Numbered from the stretch's first letter, positions 32,216 through 41,678 are shown. The stretch is 64,000 bases of DNA from Daejeonella rubra (GCF_900103545.1 NZ_FNHH01000001.1:1-64000), one strand, 5' to 3'. The notes: generated from the letters alone by a model not told the origin. Made by a program: numbers and translations.

Positions 32216-33238
32216 ATGAAGAAACTGCTTTATCTAAGTTTTTCCCTCCTGTTATTTTTCTCCGCATGCCAGAAGGCAGATACTGATCTCACCTTTGAAG
32301 CAAATAAAGAGATGAGTAAAGGGCCAGTAGGAAAAGTGACTATCTGCCACTCTGCAGGCGATGGCAAAGTGATTGTCATTCAAGTTAATCAAAATGCGCT
32401 CGCTGCTCATCTAGCCCATGGCGATGTAGTGCCCGACAGTGATGGCGATGGCTATACTGCAATCGGAGCCTGTACCGGCTCGGCTGATGATTGTAATGAC
32501 AATGATGCAACAATAAACCCTGGAGCTGAAGAAATTTGTGGTGATGGAACTGATAATAACTGCAATGGAATTATTGATGAAAATTGCGGTCCGAATTTCA
32601 AAACATTCAATATTAGAAACGCTAACGGTTCAATATTTGCTCCTTGGGATGCGGATATTATTCTGAGTGAAAACGCTGCAGGCGACGGATTTACATTTGC
32701 AACTCCGAGAGGAGGGCAGAAAGTAGGTTATGGAACTGAGTTTTTTACCGGTTACAGAGTGAATACACTTGAATCTGTTAACTGGAACTGGCTTTCAGTA
32801 CCTGCCGATAGAGGCATAATACCCTATCTGAACATCTGGGTTACCGATGGACAGGGTAATTTGGCAGTTCTTTCTTCTGAGAATAATTACAGGGGAACTG
32901 ATTTTGGAACCAGAAGAGAGTGGAAGATCTTTGAATATGGTGCATCCCAAACTGATTTCAGCTGGCTGTTTGATGGTCGTCCTGCAAGCAGAGATGCTGC
33001 TCAATACCTGGTGCTTAACGGGCGAAGGATTACCCTGTCTGAAATTAGTGATCGTATCCTGATTAATGATCCAAGATGGTATCCTACAGCTTATGTTGGT
33101 TCTGGTGCCCCGCGTGGTGGTTATGGTATAAATTTGATATGGGGAGATACCCAGAAGAATTTTGTTGCTCCAAATGGTCTTCAAATCGGCGGGCTGACTG
33201 TAAAACTTGCCGGTGTCAATTATTCTGCCATAAATTAA
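32216..33238 (+). CDS. Lipoprotein with MopE-like metal-binding motif
   Basis: A 340-residue lipoprotein; I start at MKKLLYLSFS (32216), which gives lipidated Cys18. Residues 41-74 hold the ICH...AHLAHGD motif found in many secreted Bacteroidota proteins. Residues 74-124 are the MopE-type motif: DSDGDGY, then DDCNDNDATINPGAEEICG and DGTDNNCNGIIDENC, rich in Asp and Asn for calcium binding plus six cysteines. The remainder (125-340) is a globular domain I do not recognise, with many Trp and Tyr. It is probably surface-exposed. It has its own strong terminator, so it is a single transcription unit. Function is unknown. Confidence 0.8.
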   Translation: MKKLLYLSFSLLLFFSACQKADTDLTFEANKEMSKGPVGKVTICHSAGDGKVIVIQVNQNALAAHLAHGDVVPDSDGDGYTAIGACTGSADDCNDNDATINPGAEEICGDGTDNNCNGIIDENCGPNFKTFNIRNANGSIFAPWDADIILSENAAGDGFTFATPRGGQKVGYGTEFFTGYRVNTLESVNWNWLSVPADRGIIPYLNIWVTDGQGNLAVLSSENNYRGTDFGTRREWKIFEYGASQTDFSWLFDGRPASRDAAQYLVLNGRRITLSEISDRILINDPRWYPTAYVGSGAPRGGYGINLIWGDTQKNFVAPNGLQIGGLTVKLAGVNYSAIN

Positions 33239-33265
33239 TTTTAATTAGTTCATACTCATCAATTT

Positions 33266-33298
33266 AACCGGCAAGGATTTTTTCTTGCCGGTTTTTCT
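33266..33298 (+). terminator. Rho-independent terminator of the MopE-like gene
   Basis: AACCGGCAAG (33266-33275) and CTTGCCGGTT (33284-33293) form a perfect 10-bp stem followed by a T-run. Confidence 0.9.
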
Positions 33299-33399
33299 TT
33301 TTATAGTAATTTCCTGATTAATCTATTTTCCTGTCAGATTAAGATCAGGAGGAATGATTTTTATCTTACTTTTATTTTTCAAAAATTTATAAATAGATA

Positions 33400-34521
33400 A
33401 TGGAATTTAAAAAGATCATTAGTTTTTGTGCCTTATTATTAGTTGCACCAGCTTTATTTGCACAAAGTGAGAAGTACCATATGTTAGTTGGAACTTATAC
33501 GTCTCCCGGAAAAAGTGAAGGGATCTATGTCTATGAGTTTGATAGTCAGAATGGTGAAATTAGCTATAAGTCGAAAGTAATCCTTGAAAGCCCCTCTTAT
33601 TTTGCGGTTTCCCCTGACCGAAAATTTGTTTATTCGGTGACTGAAGGAAAGGAAAGCAAGATCAATGCACTGGCATTTGATCCCCAAAGCGGTGATCTCA
33701 AATTATTAAATAGCCAGCCTTCCGGAAGTAACGGTCCTACTCATATCTCTGTTGACGCCAAAAGAAAATATGTGTTTGCATCTAATTATGGTGGTGGCTC
33801 TATTACAGCTTTGCCTATTGATGCAAATGGTACTTTGGGACCAGATATTCAGGATATCAAGCATCAAGGTAGCAGCATTGCAAGGAAAAAGCCTTTTGTA
33901 CATTCAGCTGTTGTTTCGCCTGATAATAAATATGTTTTAACAGCTGATTTGGGTACTGACAAAATCAACATATACCGGTTCAATGCAAAAAAAAGGCCTC
34001 TGGCTTTGTCTGCAGCAGCTCAGCCTTTTTTAACTCTTGATCCTGGTGCCGGTCCCCGACACAGTACTTTTCACCCTAACAAGAAATTTTTCTATGCAGT
34101 AACTGAAATTAATTCTAGAGTTTATGCCTTTAACTATAAAAAAGGTCATCTGACTCAAATTCAGTCTGTTTCTATGATACCTGAAGGATTTACCGGACCA
34201 GGCCATGGATCAGATATTCATATTTCTGCAGATGGCAAATTCCTTTATGCCAGTACAAGAAGTACTGTAAATGAAATTGGGATCTATTCCATTGATCAAA
34301 AAACAGGAATGCTAAGCCTGGTTGCAAAGCAGCCTTCTTTTGGCAAAAGCTCCCGTACATTTGAAATTGACCCAAGCGGAAATTGGCTGCTCTCAACAAG
34401 TCAGGTTACAAACGAGATCATTGTATTTAAACGAGATAAGGAAAGCGGCAAATTAACGCCAACAGGACAGAAACTACAAATTGATAAACCTTCTTTGGTG
34501 AAATTTGTCAAAATGGATTAG
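33400..34521 (+). CDS. Exported lactonase family protein (6-phosphogluconolactonase-like)
   Basis: A 373-residue protein with a signal peptide (about 1-21) and a seven-bladed propeller of the YbhE/Pgl type lactonase family. Repeating blades end in motifs such as FAVSPDRKFVYSVTEGKE, HISVDAKRKYVFASNYGGGS, SPDNKYVLTADLGTDKINIY and STFHPNKKFFYAVTE. The family opens sugar lactones in the pentose phosphate route; exported members probably hydrolyse lactones made by periplasmic sugar dehydrogenases. That would fit the PQQ sugar dehydrogenase 11 kb away, which produces such lactones. The link is inferred. It is transcribed alone. Confidence 0.88.
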   Translation: MEFKKIISFCALLLVAPALFAQSEKYHMLVGTYTSPGKSEGIYVYEFDSQNGEISYKSKVILESPSYFAVSPDRKFVYSVTEGKESKINALAFDPQSGDLKLLNSQPSGSNGPTHISVDAKRKYVFASNYGGGSITALPIDANGTLGPDIQDIKHQGSSIARKKPFVHSAVVSPDNKYVLTADLGTDKINIYRFNAKKRPLALSAAAQPFLTLDPGAGPRHSTFHPNKKFFYAVTEINSRVYAFNYKKGHLTQIQSVSMIPEGFTGPGHGSDIHISADGKFLYASTRSTVNEIGIYSIDQKTGMLSLVAKQPSFGKSSRTFEIDPSGNWLLSTSQVTNEIIVFKRDKESGKLTPTGQKLQIDKPSLVKFVKMD

Positions 34522-34610
34522 GAGAACTCCCCCCAAATATAACAGAGTTCTGAATAGGTCTTTAATTAGTTTGATATCTGAATTAATATTTGTCTAACAT
34601 CATGATCAAT

Positions 34611-34620
34611 TGTTTACGTA
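34611..34620. promoter_or_regulatory. TACGTA-containing motif, third copy
   Basis: TGTTTACGTA lies about 55-63 bp upstream of the start of the large PKD protein gene. It shares the half-site TGT-n-TACGTA with 23980 and 31996, but its right half is not palindromic. Confidence 0.2.
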
Positions 34621-34673
34621 GTTTTAGAGATAGTTTTATTCAGATTCAAAGAACAATAAATTAAAAAATAATT

Positions 34674-37600
34674 TTGAAGCACCTTTCAGGGATATTAATA
34701 GTAATTCTTGGCCTGATTTTCGGCCTTACTTCTTTTGTATCCGCACAGACAGCATCCAATAAGGGGACTGACTTTTGGCTTGCATATGGAAATCATGTGG
34801 CAGGCTATACCGCTACAATAGGTCAGGACATGGTTGTTTACATTACCTCTGATGTGAGTACTTCAGGAGTAATGGAGGTAGGGGGAACAAGTATCCCTTT
34901 TCAGGTTACTGCGAACGCAATTACCAATGTAACAGTGCCTCAAACTGCTTATATTGGTAATATTGAAGGAAAAGTAAGTAATAAAGGTATCCACATAACA
35001 TCCCTATTACCAATTGTTGTTTATGCTCATATTTATGATCAGGCAGTTTCCGGAGCAACTTTAGTCTTACCAACCAATACTTTGGGCAAAGACTATTATT
35101 CACTAAATTATCAGCAAATATCTAATAGCCCCAATTCACATTCCTTCTTTTTTGTTGTTGCTACAGAAGACAATACAGAAATAATCATTACACCTTCTGT
35201 TGATACTAAAGGAGGTTTAAAAGCCGGAATAGCTTCTGCCCCTATAAGATTAGATAAAGGAGAGATCTATCAGGTATTTGGAATACAGACATCAGCTATT
35301 GGTTCTACCACACAAGGAACTGACCTCACTGGTACCAGAATTCAATCGGTTTCAACTACCTCAGAACCCTGCAAGAAAATTGCCGTGTTTTCAGGAAGCG
35401 GTAAAATTGCAATTGGTTGTTTAAATGCTGCCGGACTTGCCGGTTCGGCAGATAACTTATTCCAGCAGGCATATCCTACGGCGAGTTGGGGGAAAACATT
35501 TATTACTGTGCCTTCAAAGGATAGAAATTATGATGTCTATCGTATTTTTAAAAGTGATCCGAATGCTGTTGTGAAGCTAAACGGAACTATTATTCCTTCC
35601 ACAAGTTTTGTAAATAATTTTTATCACGAGTTTTCAGGTCAGACTGTTAATAATATTGAGTCTGATAAAGCTATTCAGGTTGTACTTTATGCAGTAACTC
35701 AGGGTAAATCAATTAACTGTACGAATGTAGCAGGTGATCTTGGGGATCCCGAAATGATCTATTTGAATTCATTGGAGCAGACTCTTTCGCAGATCACTAT
35801 GTATTCTACTCAGCTTCATATGATCGTTAAGCATTTTATCAATGTTGTGATTCCTCAGACCGGGGTTTCTAGTTTTACAATTGATGGTGTTTCGCAGGCT
35901 TCTTTTTTCCAGCCAGTTACAGGTAAACCAGAATATGCATACGCACAAATACCTGTCTCAGCGGGAACACATAATTTGCAGGCAAATGCTGGCTTTAATG
36001 CTATTGCATACGGATTTGGGAATGCAGAATCTTATGGTTATGCCGCAGGTGCCAACGTCAAAGGGCTTGGTGTTGAAATCAGGAAGGTAACTAATAATAA
36101 GCAGGTTAGTAGTGTTTGTGTTAAAGAAGAGTTGAATTTAAGTGTGAAATTTAATTCCACAGTGAGCAGAATAGTATGGGATTTAGGAGACGGCTCTACT
36201 CCTTTAGAATTTCTGAACCCGGTTCCGGTCGATGCAAACCCAGTTGATGGATTATATGAGTATAAATTTCCCAATAAGGTTATCTATGCTGAGCTAAAAG
36301 ACTATAAAGTAATTGTAACTGCAAATAAAACATCATCAGATGGTTGTGGAAGTATAGAGATAACGGAATTGCAATTTTCTGCAGTTAATCCTCCAAGCTC
36401 TGTGATTACCGCTGTTGGGCAGACTTGTGTCAATGCCTCAATAACTTTCACTGATGCCAGCCTTGGAAATGGTAAAAATATAACGAAATGGCTTTGGGAT
36501 TTTGGGGATGGAGGAGTCTCTACAGACCAGAATCCGGTACATTCATATGCTGCGAGCGGCGATTATATAGTTAAGCTGATGGTTGAGGGTGAAACCGGAT
36601 GTCAATCAGATGTAATTACCCAAACTATTCATGTTATTGCCTTGCCGCTTGTAAACTTCAATACAAGTCTGCCTGCCTGCGAAAGTAAAGATGTTACGTT
36701 CACAGATATATCTTCAACTGCAGAAGGTGTGATAGTCAAATGGATATGGGATTTTGGTGATGGTAGTACGATAGAAGAAAAGGATGCAGCAACACCCTTT
36801 ACTCATAAATATTTGGCAGTTGGCACTTATAAGGTTATACTAAAAGTTGTGACAGATAAAGGCTGTGAGAGTGTAGCATTTGAAAAAAATGTACTGATCA
36901 ATCCAATGCCGATCGTGAAATTTGGAGTGCCTGAAATTTGTATAGCAGACTCCTTTGCACAATTTACCGATTCATCAAGTATAGCAGATGGTACAGATCT
37001 AACATATTTATGGGACTTTGGTAATCCATCTTCCGGGGTCTTAAATAGCTCAACACTGAAGAACCCAACTCACCGTTATACAGTTGCCGGTGATTATTTG
37101 ATAACACTTACTGTTACATCAAAATCTGGTTGTATAACCAGACTGGTGAAATCATTTAAGGTAAGTGGAGCAATTCCAACAGCAAAATTTATTGTTTTAA
37201 ATCCGAATGACCTTTGCAGTAACCGTGAAGTAGTTTTTCGTAATACCTCATTTGTTGATTTTGGGAATATTGGTAAAATAGAATGGTATTTCGATTACGG
37301 AGGAGATCTGAGTTTTAAGTTGGTGGATGAGAATCCGGTGCCGGATAAGGAATACAGAATTTTGTATCCAATGTTTAGCTCTCCGGCAAGCAAGCCATTT
37401 ACAGTCAGAATGGTAGCTTATTCAGGGGGTGTATGTTCAGATGAAGAAATTCAAACGATCATTCTTAAAGCAGTGCCTGAAGTTGTTTTTACCGCTATTC
37501 CAGATGTGTGTCAGGAAGTTCTTCCATTCAAACTTACCCAGGCAACGGAAAAGAATTCTCAAGCTGGAATAGGTATTTATTCAGGAAATGGGGTTTCAGC

Positions 37601-38222
37601 AAGTGGAATATTTAACCCTGCTCAGGCAGGCCTGGGCAAACATACCATTAAGTATGTGTTTACCGCAAGTAATGGTTGTGCAGATTCACTTTCCAGGGAT
37701 ATCCTGGTGATGCCAACCCCAACCTTATTCGCCGGACGGGATACTATTATTCTGGAAGGCGGTGAGGTTAAACTAAATGCAATTGCTTCAGGAAGTAATC
37801 TGACCTATAAATGGGCTCCTTCTTTAGGCTTAAGCAGAGATGATATTCCTGATCCTGTGGCAAGTCCTTCAGATGATATAACCTATACATTAACTGTTAC
37901 ATCTGATCAGGGCTGTATTTCTGTCGATGCCATATTTGTAAAAGTGTTGAAAGCACCTGAAGTGCCGAATGCATTTACCCCTAACGGAGATGGGATAAAT
38001 GACAACTGGAATATAAAATATCTTGAAAGTTATGTAAATGCATCTGTACAGGTGTTTAGCCGGTATGGATCCATTGTATATTATAGTGTAAAGGGTTACG
38101 CCCAGCCATGGAAAGGGCAAATGAACGGAACCGATCTTCCAATCGGAACTTATTATTATATCATTGATCCCAAAACAAAAGGGCGTAAAATTATTTCCGG
38201 AGCGGTAACGATTTTGAGATAG
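34674..38222 (+). CDS. Large surface protein: IgGFc-binding-like, PKD repeats, type IX secretion C-terminus
   Basis: A 1182-residue exported protein. The start is TTG at 34674, directly before a good signal peptide (KHLSGILIVILGLIFGLTSF). The N-terminal third resembles the IgGFc-binding N-terminal domain: GTDFWLAYGNH, TSLLPIVVYAHIYDQAVSGA, FFFVVATEDNTEIIITPS. From about residue 470 several PKD domains follow with the WDFGDG signature (WLWDFGDGG, WIWDFGDGS). The last 85 residues (VPNAFTPNGDGINDNW ... GTYYYIID) are the gliding-motility/type IX (type B) sorting domain, so the protein is exported through T9SS and displayed or released. An adhesin or ligand-binding role is likely; the partner is unknown. 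Confidence 0.9.
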   Translation: MKHLSGILIVILGLIFGLTSFVSAQTASNKGTDFWLAYGNHVAGYTATIGQDMVVYITSDVSTSGVMEVGGTSIPFQVTANAITNVTVPQTAYIGNIEGKVSNKGIHITSLLPIVVYAHIYDQAVSGATLVLPTNTLGKDYYSLNYQQISNSPNSHSFFFVVATEDNTEIIITPSVDTKGGLKAGIASAPIRLDKGEIYQVFGIQTSAIGSTTQGTDLTGTRIQSVSTTSEPCKKIAVFSGSGKIAIGCLNAAGLAGSADNLFQQAYPTASWGKTFITVPSKDRNYDVYRIFKSDPNAVVKLNGTIIPSTSFVNNFYHEFSGQTVNNIESDKAIQVVLYAVTQGKSINCTNVAGDLGDPEMIYLNSLEQTLSQITMYSTQLHMIVKHFINVVIPQTGVSSFTIDGVSQASFFQPVTGKPEYAYAQIPVSAGTHNLQANAGFNAIAYGFGNAESYGYAAGANVKGLGVEIRKVTNNKQVSSVCVKEELNLSVKFNSTVSRIVWDLGDGSTPLEFLNPVPVDANPVDGLYEYKFPNKVIYAELKDYKVIVTANKTSSDGCGSIEITELQFSAVNPPSSVITAVGQTCVNASITFTDASLGNGKNITKWLWDFGDGGVSTDQNPVHSYAASGDYIVKLMVEGETGCQSDVITQTIHVIALPLVNFNTSLPACESKDVTFTDISSTAEGVIVKWIWDFGDGSTIEEKDAATPFTHKYLAVGTYKVILKVVTDKGCESVAFEKNVLINPMPIVKFGVPEICIADSFAQFTDSSSIADGTDLTYLWDFGNPSSGVLNSSTLKNPTHRYTVAGDYLITLTVTSKSGCITRLVKSFKVSGAIPTAKFIVLNPNDLCSNREVVFRNTSFVDFGNIGKIEWYFDYGGDLSFKLVDENPVPDKEYRILYPMFSSPASKPFTVRMVAYSGGVCSDEEIQTIILKAVPEVVFTAIPDVCQEVLPFKLTQATEKNSQAGIGIYSGNGVSASGIFNPAQAGLGKHTIKYVFTASNGCADSLSRDILVMPTPTLFAGRDTIILEGGEVKLNAIASGSNLTYKWAPSLGLSRDDIPDPVASPSDDITYTLTVTSDQGCISVDAIFVKVLKAPEVPNAFTPNGDGINDNWNIKYLESYVNASVQVFSRYGSIVYYSVKGYAQPWKGQMNGTDLPIGTYYYIIDPKTKGRKIISGAVTILR

Positions 38223-38460
38223 AAATAAATTCTGCCCTTAGGTTTACAGCTAAATGGAAAAAGCTTCTTTAACAGATGTGATGTTATTAGGAATATGACT
38301 AAGGTCAATTAATGAATTGTAGGATTTTTTTTCAGAGTTTATTGGGATATTCAGAGCTATGAATAAATAAACGCTGAACCTTATATTGGAATTGTCGTGT
38401 AATTTGGTAGGGAAACCCGGGATGTAATTTTTTCATCCCTCTATTGTTAAACAGAAAAAA

Positions 38461-38493
38461 TAAAGCACTGCCTGATTAATTTGCAGTGCTTTA
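38461..38493. terminator. Bidirectional terminator
   Basis: TAAAGCACTGC (38461-38471) and GCAGTGCTTTA (38483-38493) form a perfect 11-bp stem. A- and T-runs flank it on both sides, so it can end the minus-strand cytochrome gene and transcripts from the plus strand. Confidence 0.85.
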
Positions 38494-38500
38494 TCCTTTT

Positions 38501-38908
38501 TTATTTTTTCAGTGTTTTAATATAGTTGACGATTGCCCAACGATCATCTTCATCTGCAATTTTCTTTTTAAAGGCAGGCATGTCGTCACGGCCTATTGTT
38601 GTTTTAAAAAACAAAGAGCCATCTGTTTGGGTTTGTACTATTGGTAATGTGAAATCTCCAGGTTCTGTATCTAGCTGTGCAGCCTTGCTTCCATCGCCTA
38701 ATCCCTTAGCTCCATGGCATGATTTACAATGGGTATTCCATAATGATTTACCCGTAGCCAAAGTTTGTGCATCAGATTTTACAGGATTCTTTTTGTTTTT
38801 AGAAACATCTGGTACTGGCCAGGGTTTTTTAGGGTCATTTGTTTTAAAGGTAAAACTGCTCCCAATCAACACACACATTAAAACTGATAAAATTATTTTC
38901 GCATTCAT
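38501..38908 (-). CDS. Monoheme cytochrome c
   Basis: A 135-residue exported cytochrome c with a signal peptide to about residue 22 and one heme site, CKSCH at residues 61-65. The likely Met ligand is in GRDDMPAFKKKI. The class I fold is typical of small electron carriers in Bacteroidota. Its place at the edge of the nos cluster suggests electron delivery to N2O reductase or to the heme-copper-like protein next to it. The terminator directly downstream and over 200 bp upstream suggest a separate transcript. Confidence 0.88.
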   Translation of the reverse strand: MNAKIILSVLMCVLIGSSFTFKTNDPKKPWPVPDVSKNKKNPVKSDAQTLATGKSLWNTHCKSCHGAKGLGDGSKAAQLDTEPGDFTLPIVQTQTDGSLFFKTTIGRDDMPAFKKKIADEDDRWAIVNYIKTLKK

Positions 38909-39145
38909 CTTTATAATTATTTAAACTTAATTCAAACTATTCAATGCTTCCACATTTAATTTTTAAGAAAATCAGGTAGAAACTCTTTTATCTGCTGATT
39001 AAAAGGTTTCAAAACCGATCAACGATATATTGTAGTACTTATGATTTAGAGGTGGTATGTAGATAAGACAATCGGCATGAGAATTTGTTTGCCTTCTTAA
39101 GAAATAATATAATTCAGTTTTCTTTGAATATGATTCTTCTGATTG

Positions 39146-40363
39146 TTATTCAGTCGTTTTTTTACGGCTTATGATCATGACTAATGTACCTGATAAAAGA
39201 ATCATAGCAGCCCCAAGAAGCATTTCATTGATGTAGGGTATTGCTTTATAGCTCAGTGCAGCAACTCCTTGTATCATCAATAATAATTCGTTTATAATAA
39301 TTCCTGAAACAAATATAATGGTCCCGCTAATTAATAATTTGTTTACTTTAATTAATTTAAAAGAAATAATATATCCAATTATGAAAATACTGGTTACCCC
39401 TAACAATACAAGATGCAGGTAGCCAATAATGATGGGTCTGAATCCATAGGATAACTGACTGAGAGCAGGATGAATTGAGCCGGATTGAAGTAATAGCTTA
39501 ATGGTAAAGGCAATGGCCGATAGAATCAGAAGTGTCTTGCCTTGCGGACTGAGTTGTTTACTGATCTGTATTTTATTTTTAAATAAAATATTCAACATGA
39601 TAGCCCAGGCAATAAGTTGTGCAATAACAGCTGCGATCAGTAAAAAGTATATACTTCCAGAGAATGGAATCCATAGAATGGATAAAAAGTAGGCAGGAAT
39701 GCAGGCAAAACAGAATAGGAAGAATACGTAGTATAGCTTTTTTCGTTCATGAATTAGAAAATCCAACTTGTCTGATAAAAGCCCCATGCCGGCAAATAAG
39801 AACCATCCATTATACTGAAAATGCAAAAAGAAATAGATCGAAGCCAGGTACCAGTTTTGATCAGATATTTTGTTGGCCATTAAATAGGAAAGGCTGAATG
39901 CCCCTAATGACGAAACTATACCGAATGCCAAAGCAGCTTTAAACCATAAAATGCTGGAGGCTTTTTTCTTTATCTGGTTAAGGTCTTTCCAGAAGTAAAT
40001 TGTAAAAGCAACTGATACAAGTATTGAAAGGGTTGAAAAACTGATTGAAAATAAACCATAGCCCTGAATGATAAAACTGATTAGCATTCCATAGGAGCAG
40101 ACCAGATTTGCATAAAGCAGCAAACGGTATTTTTCTAAAACATGTTCTCCGATTTTTAAACTGAGGTAATAGACCAGCAATACCATCAGACTTTGGGTGA
40201 TCCAGCCTGAAAATGCAAAGTGGGAATGACTGTGCAGAATATATTTCTGATTGGACAGAGGTAGGTAATAGGCGATCTTATATCTCAGAATGAAACCCAG
40301 AAAAGCGACAAGAAATAGATTCAGAAACGAAATGCTAAGCCATTTTGATAAAAAAGTGTTCAT
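39146..40363 (-). CDS. Heme-copper-oxidase-like 12-helix membrane protein (NnrS/CcoN-like)
   Basis: A 405-residue integral membrane protein with about 12 hydrophobic helices. Conserved histidines sit where heme-copper-type proteins bind metal: SHSHFAFSGW (His44, His46 and His48), FLHFQYNGWFLFAG near residue 180 and GYLHLVLLG near residue 317. The HxHxAxxGW pattern is typical of the first helix pair of oxidase/NO-reductase subunit I and of NnrS. A related role in NO tolerance or an orphan oxidase is plausible. It is too short for a full CcoN or NorB subunit and no partner subunit is adjacent. It lies 31 bp downstream of the Crp/Fnr gene and is co-transcribed with it. Confidence 0.7.
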   Translation of the reverse strand: MNTFLSKWLSISFLNLFLVAFLGFILRYKIAYYLPLSNQKYILHSHSHFAFSGWITQSLMVLLVYYLSLKIGEHVLEKYRLLLYANLVCSYGMLISFIIQGYGLFSISFSTLSILVSVAFTIYFWKDLNQIKKKASSILWFKAALAFGIVSSLGAFSLSYLMANKISDQNWYLASIYFFLHFQYNGWFLFAGMGLLSDKLDFLIHERKKLYYVFFLFCFACIPAYFLSILWIPFSGSIYFLLIAAVIAQLIAWAIMLNILFKNKIQISKQLSPQGKTLLILSAIAFTIKLLLQSGSIHPALSQLSYGFRPIIIGYLHLVLLGVTSIFIIGYIISFKLIKVNKLLISGTIIFVSGIIINELLLMIQGVAALSYKAIPYINEMLLGAAMILLSGTLVMIISRKKTTE

Positions 40364-40394
40364 TCTTTTTTTTTCAAAAATAGCTTTGGATGTG

Positions 40395-41015
40395 TTAGGT
40401 CATTATGATTTCAGTCATATCCTTGCAAAAGACTTTACCTCTTGAAATTATTATATCACCTTTTTCATGCATTTGACGCATGGTTCGGATGACTGTCTCG
40501 ACCCTAAGCCCTGTCATATCCGCAATCTGCTGTCTGGTCAATTTTAACTGATCACATTCAGAGCAATAATTTTTACTTTCTGCCTTCAGGTTTTTAATAA
40601 GATTAATGATTCTTGTCTCCGGACAATTTGAACCAAAGGACTTAATTACAGAATATTTAAATCTTAATCTTTTTGTAAGTAAGCGGGTAAATTGAAATAG
40701 AAGCTTATTGTTTTCCTTTAATAAATCCAGAAATACCGGTTTGTATAGCCTGATTAGTATTGAATCTGTATTCGCTATGGCTGATGCTGCATAAGGCCCG
40801 TCATCAAAAAGAGGAAATTCTCCAAAGGATTCACCTGCTTCTGCAATATAGTGGATACATTCTCTGCCAGCCTCATCTATATTCAGCCATCTGACAGTAC
40901 CGCTAACTAATTGATAATAATAAGTGCATTGCTGCCCCTCAGTGAAGATTGTTTCATTGACGCCAACCTTTTTATAGGTTGCACCCCAAGCTAATAATAA
41001 GTTTATATCAATCAT
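40395..41015 (-). CDS. Crp/Fnr-family regulator with FNR-type recognition helix and cysteines
   Basis: A 206-residue regulator with an N-terminal sensor barrel (about 15-115) and a C-terminal winged helix-turn-helix (LTRQQIADMTGLRVETVIRTMRQMH). The recognition helix keeps Glu173 and Arg177, the E-x3-R spacing of FNR Glu209/Arg213 that reads TTGAT half-sites. It lacks the N-terminal cysteine cluster of classical FNR, but has Cys30, Cys53, Cys131, Cys151, Cys154 and Cys197, with a CxxC just before the DNA-binding domain. That CxxC may bind iron or respond to NO or redox. The gene is divergent from the nos cluster and co-directional with the heme-copper-like gene, so it is the natural candidate regulator of both. 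Confidence 0.85.
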   Translation of the reverse strand: MIDINLLLAWGATYKKVGVNETIFTEGQQCTYYYQLVSGTVRWLNIDEAGRECIHYIAEAGESFGEFPLFDDGPYAASAIANTDSILIRLYKPVFLDLLKENNKLLFQFTRLLTKRLRFKYSVIKSFGSNCPETRIINLIKNLKAESKNYCSECDQLKLTRQQIADMTGLRVETVIRTMRQMHEKGDIIISRGKVFCKDMTEIIMT

Positions 41016-41189
41016 ATCTTGAGATGTAATAAAATGATAAACAAAAATAAGTTGGGTATGTTTTCTAAAGAGTGACCATGCTTATCTAAATATATGACTT
41101 TTATCATTTATGATTGAACGCATAAAAAGATTTTCAGGTCTTGCCTAAACTTGCATAACAAATTTATTCTAATATCTAAAACCGGTTAT

Positions 41190-41678
41190 ATGAAAAAACT
41201 TCTTGCACTAAGTATGGTTTCATTCCTGATAATTGCAATTGCTTCCTGCGGAGGAGGTAACAATTCAGAGGAAACCACTGATGAATCTACTGAAACTGCC
41301 GCAGCTGAAACAGAAAGCGGAAATCCATCCTATGATCCCCATAGAGGTGAGGGCAAATTTACCAATGTTGAACTGGGAGCCACAGTTGATCCTGCCAAAG
41401 CAGAATTAGGAGAGAAGGTTGCTCAGGTCAAATGTACCAGTTGTCATAAAACTACTGATGAGAAACTTGTGGGACCAGGTTGGGCAGGAGTAACTCAGCG
41501 TCGTAAGCCTGAATGGATCATGAATTTCATTACCAATACTGATGTGATGATCGACAAGGATCCGGAGGTACAGGCACAGCTTGAACTTTGTCTGGTTCGT
41601 ATGCCAAATCAAAATCTTTCTGATGAAGACGCTAGAAATCTGCTTGAATTTATGCGTAAAAATGACGGTGTGAAATAG
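41190..41678 (+). CDS. Cytochrome c lipoprotein of the nos cluster
   Basis: A 162-residue lipoprotein; I start at MKKLLALSMV (41190), which gives lipidated Cys20 in IASC. After an acidic linker, residues about 70-162 form a class I cytochrome c. The heme site is CTSCH (82-86) and Met138 in LVRMPNQNL is a likely axial ligand. Clade II nos clusters commonly include such cytochromes (NosC1/NosC2 type) to bring electrons from the quinol pool to NosZ. Here it is 130 bp upstream of nosZ. It replaces NosR, which clade I systems use and which is absent from this window. Confidence 0.88.
   Translation: MKKLLALSMVSFLIIAIASCGGGNNSEETTDESTETAAAETESGNPSYDPHRGEGKFTNVELGATVDPAKAELGEKVAQVKCTSCHKTTDEKLVGPGWAGVTQRRKPEWIMNFITNTDVMIDKDPEVQAQLELCLVRMPNQNLSDEDARNLLEFMRKNDGVK

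Noticed and set aside
41094..41107. ATGACTTTTATCAT upstream of the nos cytochrome gene as an FNR box
   Set aside because: Only 7 of 10 consensus positions match. The position is attractive, so a degenerate site for the local regulator is possible, but the match is too weak to call.
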